Of a stretch of 64,000 nt of DNA, positions 1 through 8,590 are shown in pieces. This DNA is from Luteolibacter sp. SL250 (GTDB lineage Bacteria; Verrucomicrobiota; Verrucomicrobiia; Verrucomicrobiales; Akkermansiaceae). Each line of letters opens with the position of its first letter. Position 1 is the stretch's first letter. The translations under genes and the position numbers were made by a program. Location: assembly GCF_026625605.1 (NCBI RefSeq), contig NZ_CP113054.1:1860001-1924000 (forward strand), written 5' to 3'. The notes beneath the pieces are model-generated. The model saw only the letters and a list, made by a program, of their open reading frames with translations. It searched no databases and was not told where the DNA came from.

Positions 1-780
1 ACCGCGCCCGCCCTGTTCGAGAAACCATTCTCGATCAAGGGAACGTGGTTGGAGTCGATGACGCTCCCGCCACTGAAACAGAGGATCAGCGAGCAGGTGG
101 TCCTTGGCGACAGGGGCAAGAAGAAGTGGCCGACCATCGTGCTGCCGAAAGGGACGGTCTGGTCGGGCAGGGACACGAGGATCTTTTCCTCGGCGGCCTA
201 CATCGTGGCGACGAAATCCTCCTTCGAGCGGTTGAAATTTCTCGGCGATCTGGCGAGTGATTCTTATTTCGTGAACTGCTCCTTCGACGAGTGCACCCTC
301 AACCGCGGTGGCGGTTGGTGGGGTTGGGACCAAGCGTCGAAATACTATCTGGAGAACTGCGTGGTCGGCAAATCCCTGGCCTCCGCATGGAACGTGGTGG
401 ACAACGGATTCCGCGTGCGGACCAGCGTGTTCGAGAAGGTGGAACTGCCGACGGTCTCCTTCAAGGAGAAGGAGCCGGCGAACTATCTGAATCACCCGTG
501 GTTCAGGTTCGAGAACTGCCGCTTCGTGGGGTGCAAGGTTCCGTCGAGTTTCGTGCTGGTGACGAGGGACTGCATTTTCCAGGACTGCGTTTTTGTGGAT
601 GATGAGGGCCTGAAGGAGGGGCAGAAGCCGATCGATGTGGTCATCTACGTCGGGCCGGGCGGAAGGTATGACATCTCGAAACTGCCGAAAAATGTGACCA
701 TCACCCGGAAGCCGGACACGGAGTGGAAAGGCGGGACCATTCCCACGGCGCAGGCGCTGCGGGATATGATGGCGTTCTGA
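1..780 (+). CDS. Secreted Cys-rich repeat protein, 5' end outside the window
   Basis: The reading frame is open from the first base, so the gene is cut by the window edge. The TTG and ATG codons near 49-60 are internal, because the matching segment of the paralogue just downstream continues upstream of this point. The visible 259 residues align along their whole length with the C-terminal half of that paralogue, including the shared stretch around LNHPWFRFENCRF. Short Phe/Asn/Cys strands (FENCRF, CIFQDCVF) repeat at intervals that suggest a right-handed beta-helix; this is inference. I recognise no named family. The pair probably arose by tandem duplication, and the protein is probably exported, by analogy with the neighbour's signal peptide. 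Confidence 0.8.
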   Translation, partial: TAPALFEKPFSIKGTWLESMTLPPLKQRISEQVVLGDRGKKKWPTIVLPKGTVWSGRDTRIFSSAAYIVATKSSFERLKFLGDLASDSYFVNCSFDECTLNRGGGWWGWDQASKYYLENCVVGKSLASAWNVVDNGFRVRTSVFEKVELPTVSFKEKEPANYLNHPWFRFENCRFVGCKVPSSFVLVTRDCIFQDCVFVDDEGLKEGQKPIDVVIYVGPGGRYDISKLPKNVTITRKPDTEWKGGTIPTAQALRDMMAF

Positions 781-856
781 TGGCAGGAAAGGTGCCTCTG
801 TCTGCCGACCCGCGTTTCATTGACATGATTTGGTCACGCGGATAGTTGGTTTCCTC

Positions 857-2218
857 ATGTACCTCGGAAAGTTTCTGCCTCCACTGCTTTCCTGCGCTCT
901 TGTGGTATTGCCTGCCCATGCCAGCGAATTCGTGGAGAAGCTGAAGGAATCCGCCTCCACGGAGATCGAGAAATCCGAGACCGACGCGCTGTTCAAGCAG
1001 GCGGAGCTTTCCCAGAGATATGTCGCCGCGCTGAAGGCGCTGGAGGAAAAGGTGAGGGCGACGGGTGACCTGGAGGCGCTCATCCGTGTCCGTGAGGAGG
1101 CGGAATCCATCACAAAGTCCGGCCAGACCACTACCCACGCGGACCCGGGCATCGTGGATCTGCGGGGAAAATATATCGCGGCCCGCGACGTCATCATGAA
1201 GGATGCGAACGCCGCGCGGGCGAGGGTCGTGGAAGCGCTGATGAAGACCATGCGCGAGCAGCAGGCGACGCTGACGAAGGCGGGCCAGGTGGACGAGGCG
1301 CTGGCGATCCGGAAGGAAGGGGAACAACTGCTGCTGGAGCTTTCCGCGGGGATGCAGAACGAGGGGGTGGAGTTCGAGGAAGACTCCCGCGGCACGGATC
1401 CGGTGGAGCTGAAGGATATTCCGAAGATCGACATCCCGGTGGTCAACCCGCCGGTGGTGGAGAAGCCGTTCGCCCTGAAGGGAAGGTGGCTGGAGTCGAT
1501 GACCGTGCCTCCGCTGAAGCAGCGGATCAGCGACGGCATCATGATCGGGGAGCGCAACAAACAGCAGCGGGCGAACATCGTTGTGCCAAAGGGAACGGTG
1601 TGGTCCGGCAAGACCAACATCCTCACCAACTGGGGAACCATTGTGGCTACGAAAGCCAGCTTCGACGGGCTGAGCTTCCTGGCGGACCATGCCTGCAAAA
1701 ACTTTTTCCTGAACTGCTGGATCAACGACTGCGGCTTCAACAAGGGCGGCTGGTGGTATGGCGAGGACCAGGCGACGAAGTTCTATTTCGAGAACTGCCT
1801 CGTCACGAACCGCCTCGCCCTGGAGTGGAACGTCGTGGATGTCGGATTCCGTGCGCGGACCTGCGTGTTCGAGAAGGTCGATCTGCCACCGATCTCATTC
1901 CGCGACCGGGAGCCTGCCAACTACCTGAACCATCCGTGGTTCAGGTTTGAGAACTGCCGCTTCGTGGACTGCAAGGTTCCGTCCAGCTTCGTCCTGGTGA
2001 CGCGGAACTGCATCTTCCAGAACTGTGTTTTTGTGGATGATCAGCACCTGAAGGAAGGTCAGAAGCCCATCGAGGTGGTTATCTACCAAGGCCCCGGCGG
2101 ACGCTATGACATCTCCAAGCTGCCGAAGAACGTGACCATCACCCGGAAGCCGGACACGGAGTGGAAGGGGGAGATCATTCCCACTGCCCAGGCGCTGCGG
2201 GACATGATGGCGTTCTAA
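857..2218 (+). CDS. Secreted protein: signal peptide, coiled coil, beta-helix-like C-terminus
   Basis: The start is placed at the ATG at 857, because it gives a clean Sec signal peptide (MYLGKFLPPLLSCALVVLPA, then HAS). The upstream TTG at 830 would add nine residues in front of it. Residues of roughly 25-170 are rich in Glu, Lys and Ala and look like alpha-helical coiled coil. From about residue 205 the protein repeats the sequence of the preceding gene, with Asn/Cys/Phe strands typical of a parallel beta-helix. The product is 453 residues. No catalytic motif was seen. The gene lies 76 bp after its paralogue on the same strand, so co-transcription is possible. Function unknown; an envelope or surface role is inferred only from export and repeats. 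Confidence 0.8.
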   Translation: MYLGKFLPPLLSCALVVLPAHASEFVEKLKESASTEIEKSETDALFKQAELSQRYVAALKALEEKVRATGDLEALIRVREEAESITKSGQTTTHADPGIVDLRGKYIAARDVIMKDANAARARVVEALMKTMREQQATLTKAGQVDEALAIRKEGEQLLLELSAGMQNEGVEFEEDSRGTDPVELKDIPKIDIPVVNPPVVEKPFALKGRWLESMTVPPLKQRISDGIMIGERNKQQRANIVVPKGTVWSGKTNILTNWGTIVATKASFDGLSFLADHACKNFFLNCWINDCGFNKGGWWYGEDQATKFYFENCLVTNRLALEWNVVDVGFRARTCVFEKVDLPPISFRDREPANYLNHPWFRFENCRFVDCKVPSSFVLVTRNCIFQNCVFVDDQHLKEGQKPIEVVIYQGPGGRYDISKLPKNVTITRKPDTEWKGEIIPTAQALRDMMAF

Positions 2219-2416
2219 GGGGGAACGTCGAACATCGAACGTCCAACATCGAACGTTGAAGGGAAGAGGGGGGCGGTGATGTCAGGAGATAGCCGATAGC
2301 CAACTGATTTTCCCAGAGGGAGGTGGGACCGCGAAATTCATTCCGCTTGGCTTCGCTGGCTGGATTCTCCGGGGCGGAATGAATTCCGCGGTCCCAGTAT
2401 GCGATCCCGGCCAGAC
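2219..2416. repeat. Intergenic repeats: 7-nt tandem array and 22-bp inverted repeat
   Basis: At about 2223-2260 a heptamer (AACGTCG / AACATCG variants) is repeated five times in tandem. At 2325-2346 and 2374-2395 there is an inverted repeat of 22 bp arms with a single mismatch around a 27-nt loop; the arms read GGGACCGC then AATTCATTCCGC. The element lies between the convergent ends of the secreted repeat gene and a small minus-strand gene, where it could act as a bidirectional transcription stop. No T-run follows either arm, so this is only a suggestion. Confidence 0.75.
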
Positions 2417-2716
2417 TCAAAGTTCGAACTCGCCGTCGTCGTCGATACCGTGCCAGCCGATGTGGCCGAAGGCGCGGAAGATCGACGGGATGGGCTCATC
2501 CTGCTCCTCGCCCTCGCCGTGTTCGACGGTGGCGGAACGGCTCAGGCCGCGGTTCGATTCGATGCTGATGACGGTGGTGTAGCCTTCCAGGTGGATCCAG
2601 TCACCCCACGACTTCTTTTCGTGGCGCGGTTCGAGGTCTTGTTTGCGGAGGGCGGCGAGAACTTCGGAAATGGTGCTGGGGGCTTCATCTTCCGGGAGTT
2701 GGAGCAAGGTTTCCAT
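2417..2716 (-). CDS. Small conserved-looking acidic protein
   Basis: An ORF of 99 residues (METLLQLPEDEAPSTISEVL...). The N-terminal 30 residues look like a helical segment that predicts a short SEVLAALRKQ helix, followed by a region rich in Trp, Gly and His (WGDWIHLEGYTTVISIES) and an acidic tail ending GIDDDGEFEL. There is no signal peptide or membrane segment, so it is probably cytoplasmic. It lies 33 bp downstream of the ABC exporter on the same strand and may be the last gene of that transcript. I do not recognise the family. It is favoured over overlapping frames by its balanced composition and its position. Confidence 0.65.
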   Translation of the reverse strand: METLLQLPEDEAPSTISEVLAALRKQDLEPRHEKKSWGDWIHLEGYTTVISIESNRGLSRSATVEHGEGEEQDEPIPSIFRAFGHIGWHGIDDDGEFEL

Positions 2717-2749
2717 GTGAGGGATGTGAGAGGGATTTTGGAGGAGTTT

Positions 2750-4483
2750 TCAGTCGTGGGAAGTTTTGTCTGTGACGGAGAGCGTTGCTTCGCAAAGCCG
2801 CGCATAGGATCCGTTGGCCGCGATCAGTTCTTCGTGCGTGCCTTGTTCGATGAGGCGGCCGCGGTCGAGGACGCAGATGCGGTGAGCCTTCTGGACGGTG
2901 GAAAGCCGATGGGCAATGACAAAGCAGGTACGATCACTGCGTAAATTTTCGAGGGCCTGCTGGACGAGTCGCTCCGTGCGGTTGTCGAGGGCGGATGTGG
3001 CCTCATCCAGCAGCAGCAGCGGCGGGTTCTTCAGCAGGGCGCGGGCGATGGAGAGACGTTGCTTTTCGCCCCCTGAGAAGCGGCTGCCCCGCTCCCCGGC
3101 GATGGTGTCCAGACCCTGCGGGGAACGCTGGACGAACTCCGCGGCGTTCGCCAGTTCCAGCGCCTTCCACAGTTCCTCATCGGTGGCGTCTTTCTTCGCC
3201 AGCAGGAGGTTCTCGCGCAGGGTGGTGTTGAAGAGGAAGTTGTCCTGCGTCACGTAGCCGGTGTTGTCGCGCAGCCATTCCTTTGACAGCCCGGAGAGCG
3301 GGTTGCCGTCGATGAGGATGCGGCCGGAGGTGGGTTCGTAGAAACGGGTGAGGAGGTTGAGCGCGGTGGACTTGCCCGCGCCGGTTGCCCCCACGAGCGC
3401 GATGGTTTCTCCGGGTCGTGCCTCCAGGGTGAGGTTGCTGACGGCGGGTGCCTCATCGGAGTAGTTGAAGGAAACATCTTCGAAAAGGACATGGCCTTTC
3501 ATCACTTCGGGGCGCAGGCCGTCGGTGAGGTGGGTTTCATCCGGGGTGTCCAGAATGGCGAAGATCCGCTTTGCGGAAACGATGCCGCGGGTGAAGGTCT
3601 GGGAGAGCGCGTTGATGCGGGAGATGGGATCAAACAGGAACCCCCATGCGACCAGGAAGCTCATGACCACGCCGGAGCTGATCTTTCCCTGGATGGTCCA
3701 AAGCGTGCCGAAGGCGAGCATGAGGACGATGCCGGACTCCGCGATGAAGGAGACGGACGGCCACACGACGGACTGGCCGCGCATCACGTTCATCTGCTTT
3801 TCCCCAACCTTCCGTGAAGCCTCGTCGAAGTTCATGAGGGCCTCCGGCTCGACGGTGTAGGCCTTGATCTGCCGGATGCCGGAGAGGTTGTCATGCAACA
3901 GGGCATTGAGCGCGGAGGATGCTTCGGAGGATTCCCTCCATTTCGGCTCCGCGCGCCTCGCCCACCAGGAGGTGATGATGCCGATGAAAGGCAGGGGGAT
4001 GAGGGTGACCAGCGTGAGCTGCCAGGAGTGGAACAGCATGTAGCCGATGACGATGAGGAACTGCAGCGCGGCGGCGACCGCCTGGTCGATGCCCTCGATG
4101 ATGACGCGGTTGGTCGCGGGCACGTCGTCGGAGACGCGCGACATGATCTCCCCGGAGGAGTTGGAGTCGAACCACTTCACCGGCAGGCGCTGGAGCTTGT
4201 CATAAAGCTCCACCCGGATGATGTGGGTGAGCTTCAGCTCCAGCACGTTGTTGAACCAGGTGCGGAGGGTGAAGAGGAGCTGGCGGGCGAAAATGGCTCC
4301 CACCACGATGCCGGCGGTGGGCAGGATGAGGTCCTGCCGCTTCTGCGGGATGATGGTGTCGATGAAATACATGGTCGCCCCCGGCAGCGCGAGCAGCAGG
4401 GCGGTGCATGTGACCGCCATCACCAGCGATACGGCGCTCCGGATGGGGAAGCGCAAGGTGTGGCGGAGGATGCGGGAAAGCAT
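2750..4483 (-). CDS. ABC transporter, fused membrane and ATPase domains (MsbA-like)
   Basis: A 577-residue half-transporter of the exporter type. The first 320 residues hold the six-helix membrane domain (MLSRILRHTLRFPIRSAVSL... start), and the rest is the nucleotide-binding domain. Walker A is GATGAGKST near residue 363, the signature is FSGGEKQRL near residue 468, and Walker B is LLLLDEATSALD near residue 488, followed by the H-loop FVIAHRLST. All ATPase motifs are intact, so it should function as a homodimer. Family members flip lipid A, other lipids, peptides or drugs across the inner membrane; the substrate cannot be read from the sequence. It is the first gene of a minus-strand pair with the small protein that follows. 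Confidence 0.93.
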   Translation of the reverse strand: MLSRILRHTLRFPIRSAVSLVMAVTCTALLLALPGATMYFIDTIIPQKRQDLILPTAGIVVGAIFARQLLFTLRTWFNNVLELKLTHIIRVELYDKLQRLPVKWFDSNSSGEIMSRVSDDVPATNRVIIEGIDQAVAAALQFLIVIGYMLFHSWQLTLVTLIPLPFIGIITSWWARRAEPKWRESSEASSALNALLHDNLSGIRQIKAYTVEPEALMNFDEASRKVGEKQMNVMRGQSVVWPSVSFIAESGIVLMLAFGTLWTIQGKISSGVVMSFLVAWGFLFDPISRINALSQTFTRGIVSAKRIFAILDTPDETHLTDGLRPEVMKGHVLFEDVSFNYSDEAPAVSNLTLEARPGETIALVGATGAGKSTALNLLTRFYEPTSGRILIDGNPLSGLSKEWLRDNTGYVTQDNFLFNTTLRENLLLAKKDATDEELWKALELANAAEFVQRSPQGLDTIAGERGSRFSGGEKQRLSIARALLKNPPLLLLDEATSALDNRTERLVQQALENLRSDRTCFVIAHRLSTVQKAHRICVLDRGRLIEQGTHEELIAANGSYARLCEATLSVTDKTSHD

Positions 4484-4579
4484 GGCGGCGTGAACGAATC
4501 CATACCTTCGTCTTTCCCGCGGAATTTTTCAAGTGCGGGTGGACGGAAGCGTGGGGGATGGGCAAGGATCCCCGGCGAG

Positions 4580-5320
4580 ATGTTGTCGGATCCCCGTGTC
4601 TATGCGTTGGCGTTGTTGGCCGCTCTTTGCATCGGTCTGTCGAAGTCAGGGTTCAGCGGCATCTCGATGATTTCCGTGGTGCTGCTGGCAGACATCTACG
4701 GGCCGAAGGCGTCCGTGGGGCTGGCGCTGCCGTTGCTCATCGTGGCGGACCTGATGGCGTATCCCGCGTTCAGGAAGTTCGGCTCCTGGGGGCCGGTGTG
4801 GAAGTTGCTCGCGCCCGCATTGATCGGGCTGGGGTTGGGGTGGTGGCTGCTGGGCGCGATCGACGACAAGCTGGCGCGCAAGGTCATCGGTGGTTGTGTT
4901 CTGTCGATGGTGGCGCTGCAGGTTTTCCGGAGACTGAGGCCGGCGCTGTTCGACCGCATCGGTGAGTCACGGGCGTTCGGCGCGGGAGCGGGTGTGCTGG
5001 GTGGATTTGCGACCATGCTGGCGAACGCTGCGGGGCCGGTGATCCAGCTCTACCTGCTGGGGCGGAGGATCCCGAAGATGGAACTCATCGGCATCGGCGC
5101 GCGTTTCTTTCTGCTGATCAACATTCTGAAAGTGCCGATGAACGCGCGGCTGGCGCTCATCACTCCGGACAGCCTGCTGGAGAACGCGAAGCTGCTGCCC
5201 GGCGTGGTGGTGGGCATCTTCGGCGGTCGGTGGCTCATCCGGCACGTGCCGCAGGCGGCGTTCGAGTGGATGATCGTGGGTTTCGCCACGCTCGCCGCAC
5301 TGCGCCTGCTTCTCTGGTAG
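4580..5320 (+). CDS. TauE/SafE family membrane transporter
   Basis: The 246-residue product is almost entirely hydrophobic, with about seven or eight predicted membrane helices arranged as two similar halves, as in the sulfite exporter TauE/SafE family. The N-terminal segment ALCIGLSKSGFSGISMISVV carries the family's Gly/Ser-rich first helix, and FGGRWLIRHVP near the C-terminus is also typical. The open frame extends upstream to 3893, but that part lies antisense to the ABC transporter; the ATG at 4580 starts the membrane protein directly. Members move small anions such as sulfite or sulfonates, or contribute to thiol or metal homeostasis. The substrate here is unknown. Confidence 0.85.
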   Translation: MLSDPRVYALALLAALCIGLSKSGFSGISMISVVLLADIYGPKASVGLALPLLIVADLMAYPAFRKFGSWGPVWKLLAPALIGLGLGWWLLGAIDDKLARKVIGGCVLSMVALQVFRRLRPALFDRIGESRAFGAGAGVLGGFATMLANAAGPVIQLYLLGRRIPKMELIGIGARFFLLINILKVPMNARLALITPDSLLENAKLLPGVVVGIFGGRWLIRHVPQAAFEWMIVGFATLAALRLLLW

Positions 5321-5323
5321 ATG

Positions 5324-5965
5324 TCAGCGCCAGCGTGTCTCGCGGAGTGCCTGTCCGGCCTGGAAGGCGAACATGCCGAAGAAGATCGCCAGGAAGATCT
5401 GCCGCGGGTGGAGGGCGAGTGCGAGCAGCGCGACGCCAACGGCGGTGATGATGGTGATCCAGAGGGTGATGCGGATACGTGCCGGTCCCAGCACGGCATT
5501 GACCAACTGGCCGCCGTCCAGAGGCAGGACGGGAAAAAGGTTGAGGATCGCCCACGCCACGCTGACCCATCTCAGTGAGTCGAGGAACATGAAGATCCCT
5601 TGGTTGAATGGCAGGTAGTGGAGGAGGATGTGGGCGATGAGTCCCAGCACGAGCTGGGCGGCGGGACCACCGGCGGTGACGAGGAAGTTCTGCGGGCGGG
5701 ACAGGCGGCCGGAGGGATAAGTGGCGTAGCCGCCGAAGGCCTGGAGAGTGATGGAGGTCGGCAGCCTGTAGTGTTTGATGGTCAGGGCGTGGCCCAGCTC
5801 ATGCACCATGATGGAGATGAACCCGGCGAGCATGAAGAGGGCCAGCTCCAGCAGTCCCTCGGGTGTCATGGTATCCGGTCTCAGTGCGCCGCCCAGCAGG
5901 GCCATGGTCACCCAGAAGAAGGGCTGGACTGCGACGGGGATGCCGAAAATGGAGAAATGGATCAT
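5324..5965 (-). CDS. Site-2 protease family protein (M50 membrane metalloprotease)
   Basis: The 213-residue integral membrane protein has the zinc site HELGH at residues 55-59 inside a membrane helix and the second metal-binding motif LPLDGGQ near residue 145, both intact. This is the compact S2P form without a PDZ domain. The family cleaves transmembrane segments during regulated intramembrane proteolysis. The start is the ATG at 5965 (MIHFSIFGIPVAV), which is the conserved N-terminus; an upstream in-frame extension to 6118 runs into the L,D-transpeptidase promoter region. It converges with the TauE-type gene with only 3 bp between the stop codons. No sigma or anti-sigma pair is nearby to name a target. 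Confidence 0.9.
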   Translation of the reverse strand: MIHFSIFGIPVAVQPFFWVTMALLGGALRPDTMTPEGLLELALFMLAGFISIMVHELGHALTIKHYRLPTSITLQAFGGYATYPSGRLSRPQNFLVTAGGPAAQLVLGLIAHILLHYLPFNQGIFMFLDSLRWVSVAWAILNLFPVLPLDGGQLVNAVLGPARIRITLWITIITAVGVALLALALHPRQIFLAIFFGMFAFQAGQALRETRWR

Positions 5966-6139
5966 GTGCCGCGCCACTGTTAGGCGCGTTGGAAGGGATG
6001 TGCAAGGCCCGCTGCAATGGATAACCGGTGACGGCAAAGTCACGCGGCCTTGACCGGGGAATCGTCCGGAGGTAATGGTGCGCAGCGGCGGCCACTGGCT
6101 GGGACGCCCCACCACCAAGCCACTTTCCTGAATCTCCCC

Positions 6140-6715
6140 ATGCGCCGAGTTCTCACCAAGATCCCAGGGCTTCTCTGCCTTCCAGCCGCTTTCACGATGT
6201 TCTCATGCGCGCCGTCCAATGAGCCGCCGAGGCCGCTGCCGAAGGCGGAGCGTGTCATGTACCAGTGGTATGATGACGGCGGCCCCGGTGAGGTGACGGT
6301 GACCATCAACCTTTCCGAGCAGAAGGCGTTCGTGCGCCGCGCGGGTCGTGAGGTGGGCTGGACCTATGTGGCGACCGGCAAGGAGGGACATGGAACTCCG
6401 GGCGGCACCTACCGGATCACGGAAAAGATCGTGGACAAATACTCGAACCGCTACGGCTGGATCGAGGATGAGTTCGGCAACGTGGTAAACGGCGACGCGA
6501 AACCGAGCACCCGCAAGGGGCCGGGTGAAAAGTATGTGCCAGCGCCGATGCCCTACTGGATGCGTCTCACTTCCTACGGCATCGGCATGCATGGCGGGCT
6601 GATTCCGCAGCCGGGTGAACCTGCGTCCCACGGCTGCATCCGCCTGCCGCATGAGTTCGTGCCGATCCTGTTCGACAACGTGCGGGTGGGCACTCCCGTG
6701 CGGATCGTTTATTGA
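6140..6715 (+). CDS. L,D-transpeptidase (YkuD domain) lipoprotein
   Basis: The 191-residue product starts at the ATG at 6140 with a short signal peptide ending in a lipobox-like segment (FTMFSCAPS), which suggests lipidation at the Cys. A YkuD catalytic domain follows: the conserved His is in GIGMHGG, and the active-site motif is SHGCIRL with the nucleophile Cys166. The family forms 3-3 crosslinks in peptidoglycan or anchors proteins to it by L,D-transpeptidation in the periplasm. The domain is complete, so activity is expected. It is divergent from the site-2 protease gene and followed within 5 bp by a large inverted repeat. Confidence 0.9.
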   Translation: MRRVLTKIPGLLCLPAAFTMFSCAPSNEPPRPLPKAERVMYQWYDDGGPGEVTVTINLSEQKAFVRRAGREVGWTYVATGKEGHGTPGGTYRITEKIVDKYSNRYGWIEDEFGNVVNGDAKPSTRKGPGEKYVPAPMPYWMRLTSYGIGMHGGLIPQPGEPASHGCIRLPHEFVPILFDNVRVGTPVRIVY

Positions 6716-6719
6716 TGGA

Positions 6720-6891
6720 GGCAGGGACGCCATTCCATGGCGTCCGGCGGGGGGCGGCGGAGGAGTCCCCGGGATGCCGGATGGTCTAAGACGTCCTCTT
6801 TGGAGGATATGGGGGAGTATTGTGGCAGGATGGGGTCGGAGGATGGCGGTGGCCGCCCCCCACGTGACCGCATGGGAATGCGGTCCCTGCC
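6720..6891. repeat. Imperfect inverted-repeat element (about 172 bp)
   Basis: The left arm (about 6720-6757) and the right arm (about 6849-6891) are near-complementary: both contain GGCAGGGAC followed by CATTCC and then a run of GGGGGGCGGC. Between them sits a second small hairpin, TCCTC-TTTG-GAGGA, at about 6792-6806. The element starts 5 bp after the stop codon of the L,D-transpeptidase gene and ends 75 bp before the next gene. It has no coding capacity. It may be a REP/MITE-type repeat or a structured transcript end. Confidence 0.7.
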
Positions 6892-6966
6892 CCACGGAAA
6901 TGATGACGGAGATTTGCAAGGATTTCCCGGGAGGGCGCGTTTTGTCCTATCCCCAAAAATCCGCCC

Positions 6967-8397
6967 ATGAAAACGAACCGCCGCCATTTCCTTGGCAAGA
7001 CCCTCGCCGCCTTCGGATCTCCAGCCATGCTCACGACCGCCGCAGCCGCCGCAGCGGTGCCTGCGGGTGATGGGAAGACGTTCACCATCCCGGCGGAAAA
7101 TGCGCCGCTGACCGGAGATGCGGATGTCATCGTCTGCGGGGCGGGACCTGCGGGTGTGACGGCTGCCATCATGGCGGCGCGGGCGGGGGCGAAGGTGCGG
7201 CTTTTCGAATGGCGGGGCTGCCTGGGCGGAGTGTGGACGGCGGGTCTGCTGGGGTATTTCCTTGATTTCGCGAAGCCGGGATTCGCAAAGGAACTGCGGA
7301 CGAAACTGGAGCAGCGCGGGGCCTACACCGGCAGCAGCGCCAGCGCGTTCAGCTATGACCCGGAGGCGCTGAAGCTGCTGCTGGAGGAGCTCTGCGTGGA
7401 GGCGGGTGTCACTTTCCAATACCACACACGGGTGGCCGCCGCCTTCCGCGACGGGCGGAAACTGACCACCATCATCACGGACTCGAAGGCCGGGCGGCAG
7501 GCTTGGACCGCGCCCGTCTTCATCGACTGCACCGGTGACGGTGACTTGGGTGCGCTGGCGGGCTGCACCTTTTCCCTGGGGGATCCTTCCTATGGCGACA
7601 CTGCGACCTGCCCGTGCCAGCCGATGTCGCTCAACGCGCTGCTCATCGTCCGGGACCCGGAGAAGCTGCGCGGGTTCGTCCGCTTCGGCAAGCCCCTGGA
7701 GGGGGAGAACAGCAACGGCGACAAGAAGAACGCCATCCGCAAGGAGATCCAGAAATTCGGCCACTACCCATCCTACGGCTCACCCACGCTCTGGCATGTG
7801 AAGGAGAATCTCTTGTTCGCCATGTTCAACCATGAGTATGGGGTGAAGCCCTTCGACCCGGCGGCGGTCACGCGCGCGACGGTGAACGCGCGGGCGGAGA
7901 TGAACAAGATGATCGACGGGCTGCGCGGACTGGGAGGTGGCTGGGAGGGTCTCCAGATTGTCGCCACGGCGGAACAGATCGGCGTGCGGGACGGCCGCCG
8001 CATCGCCGGACGCTACACGGTTTCCACGGACGACATCATCGCCGGTGCCCGTCATGATGACGCGGTGACGCGCGCGACCTTCGGCGTGGACATCCACGCC
8101 ACCACCGGGGAGCACAACGAGAAGAAGGCGTCCAGCCATGCCACGGGCATCAAGGTGAAGGCGTATGACATCCCCCTGCGCGCGCTGATCGCAAAGGATG
8201 TGGACGGGCTGCTGATGGCGGGCCGCTGCATCAGCGGGGACTTCGTGTCCCACTCCAGCTACCGTGTTACTGGAAATGCAGTAGGCATGGGCGAGTCGGC
8301 GGGTGTCGCCGCTGCCCTGGCCGCCAAGTCCGGGAAGCCGCCGCATGAAGTCGCGTGGCAGGAGGTGAAGGAGAAGATCGACGCGCTGAGGGGGTGA
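6967..8397 (+). CDS. Tat-exported FAD-dependent oxidoreductase
   Basis: The 476-residue product begins MKTNRRHFLGKTLAAFGSP, a twin-arginine-like signal (NRRHFLG) suggesting export in folded, flavin-bound form. The dinucleotide-binding fold follows at about residues 53-80 (VIVCGAGPAGVTAAI, then the acidic end LFEWRGCLGG). The C-terminal part has DGLLMAGRCISGD and a GMGESAGVAAALAA segment typical of the FAD_oxidored / FAD-dependent oxidoreductase family common in Planctomycetes and Verrucomicrobia. The substrate is unknown; such proteins often sit in polysaccharide-degradation loci. No heme or Fe-S motif was seen. The gene stands alone, with 75 bp after the inverted repeat. Confidence 0.88.
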   Translation: MKTNRRHFLGKTLAAFGSPAMLTTAAAAAAVPAGDGKTFTIPAENAPLTGDADVIVCGAGPAGVTAAIMAARAGAKVRLFEWRGCLGGVWTAGLLGYFLDFAKPGFAKELRTKLEQRGAYTGSSASAFSYDPEALKLLLEELCVEAGVTFQYHTRVAAAFRDGRKLTTIITDSKAGRQAWTAPVFIDCTGDGDLGALAGCTFSLGDPSYGDTATCPCQPMSLNALLIVRDPEKLRGFVRFGKPLEGENSNGDKKNAIRKEIQKFGHYPSYGSPTLWHVKENLLFAMFNHEYGVKPFDPAAVTRATVNARAEMNKMIDGLRGLGGGWEGLQIVATAEQIGVRDGRRIAGRYTVSTDDIIAGARHDDAVTRATFGVDIHATTGEHNEKKASSHATGIKVKAYDIPLRALIAKDVDGLLMAGRCISGDFVSHSSYRVTGNAVGMGESAGVAAALAAKSGKPPHEVAWQEVKEKIDALRG

Positions 8398-8590
8398 GGC
8401 GGGATTCAGGCGTCCTCCGGGTTGGGTTCGACGCCATGACTCACGCGCCTTTTTTGACCACGGATTAAAGGATTATACGGATTCGAAACGAAGCGTGGAA
8501 TCTGAATCCGCGTAACCCGTGGTTCCTTCCACCATCACCAAGAGTCAGGCCATTTCCGTGGATCTTGGATCCTGCATCCTGAAACCTGCA
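8398..8590. other. Intergenic region with a dispersed 19-mer
   Basis: This stretch lies between convergent genes and codes for nothing I can support. It contains the 19-mer GCCTTTTTTGACCACGGAT at 8447-8465, which recurs identically at 22194-22212. A loose inverted repeat around it (ACCACGGATT ... AACCCGTGGT) may fold in RNA. It ends just before the stop codon of the DsbD-type gene. Confidence 0.6.

Noticed and set aside
3893..4579. N-terminal extension of the TauE/SafE gene
   Set aside because: The extension overlaps the ABC transporter in antisense and is Gly/Asp/Glu-rich. The membrane protein is complete from 4580.
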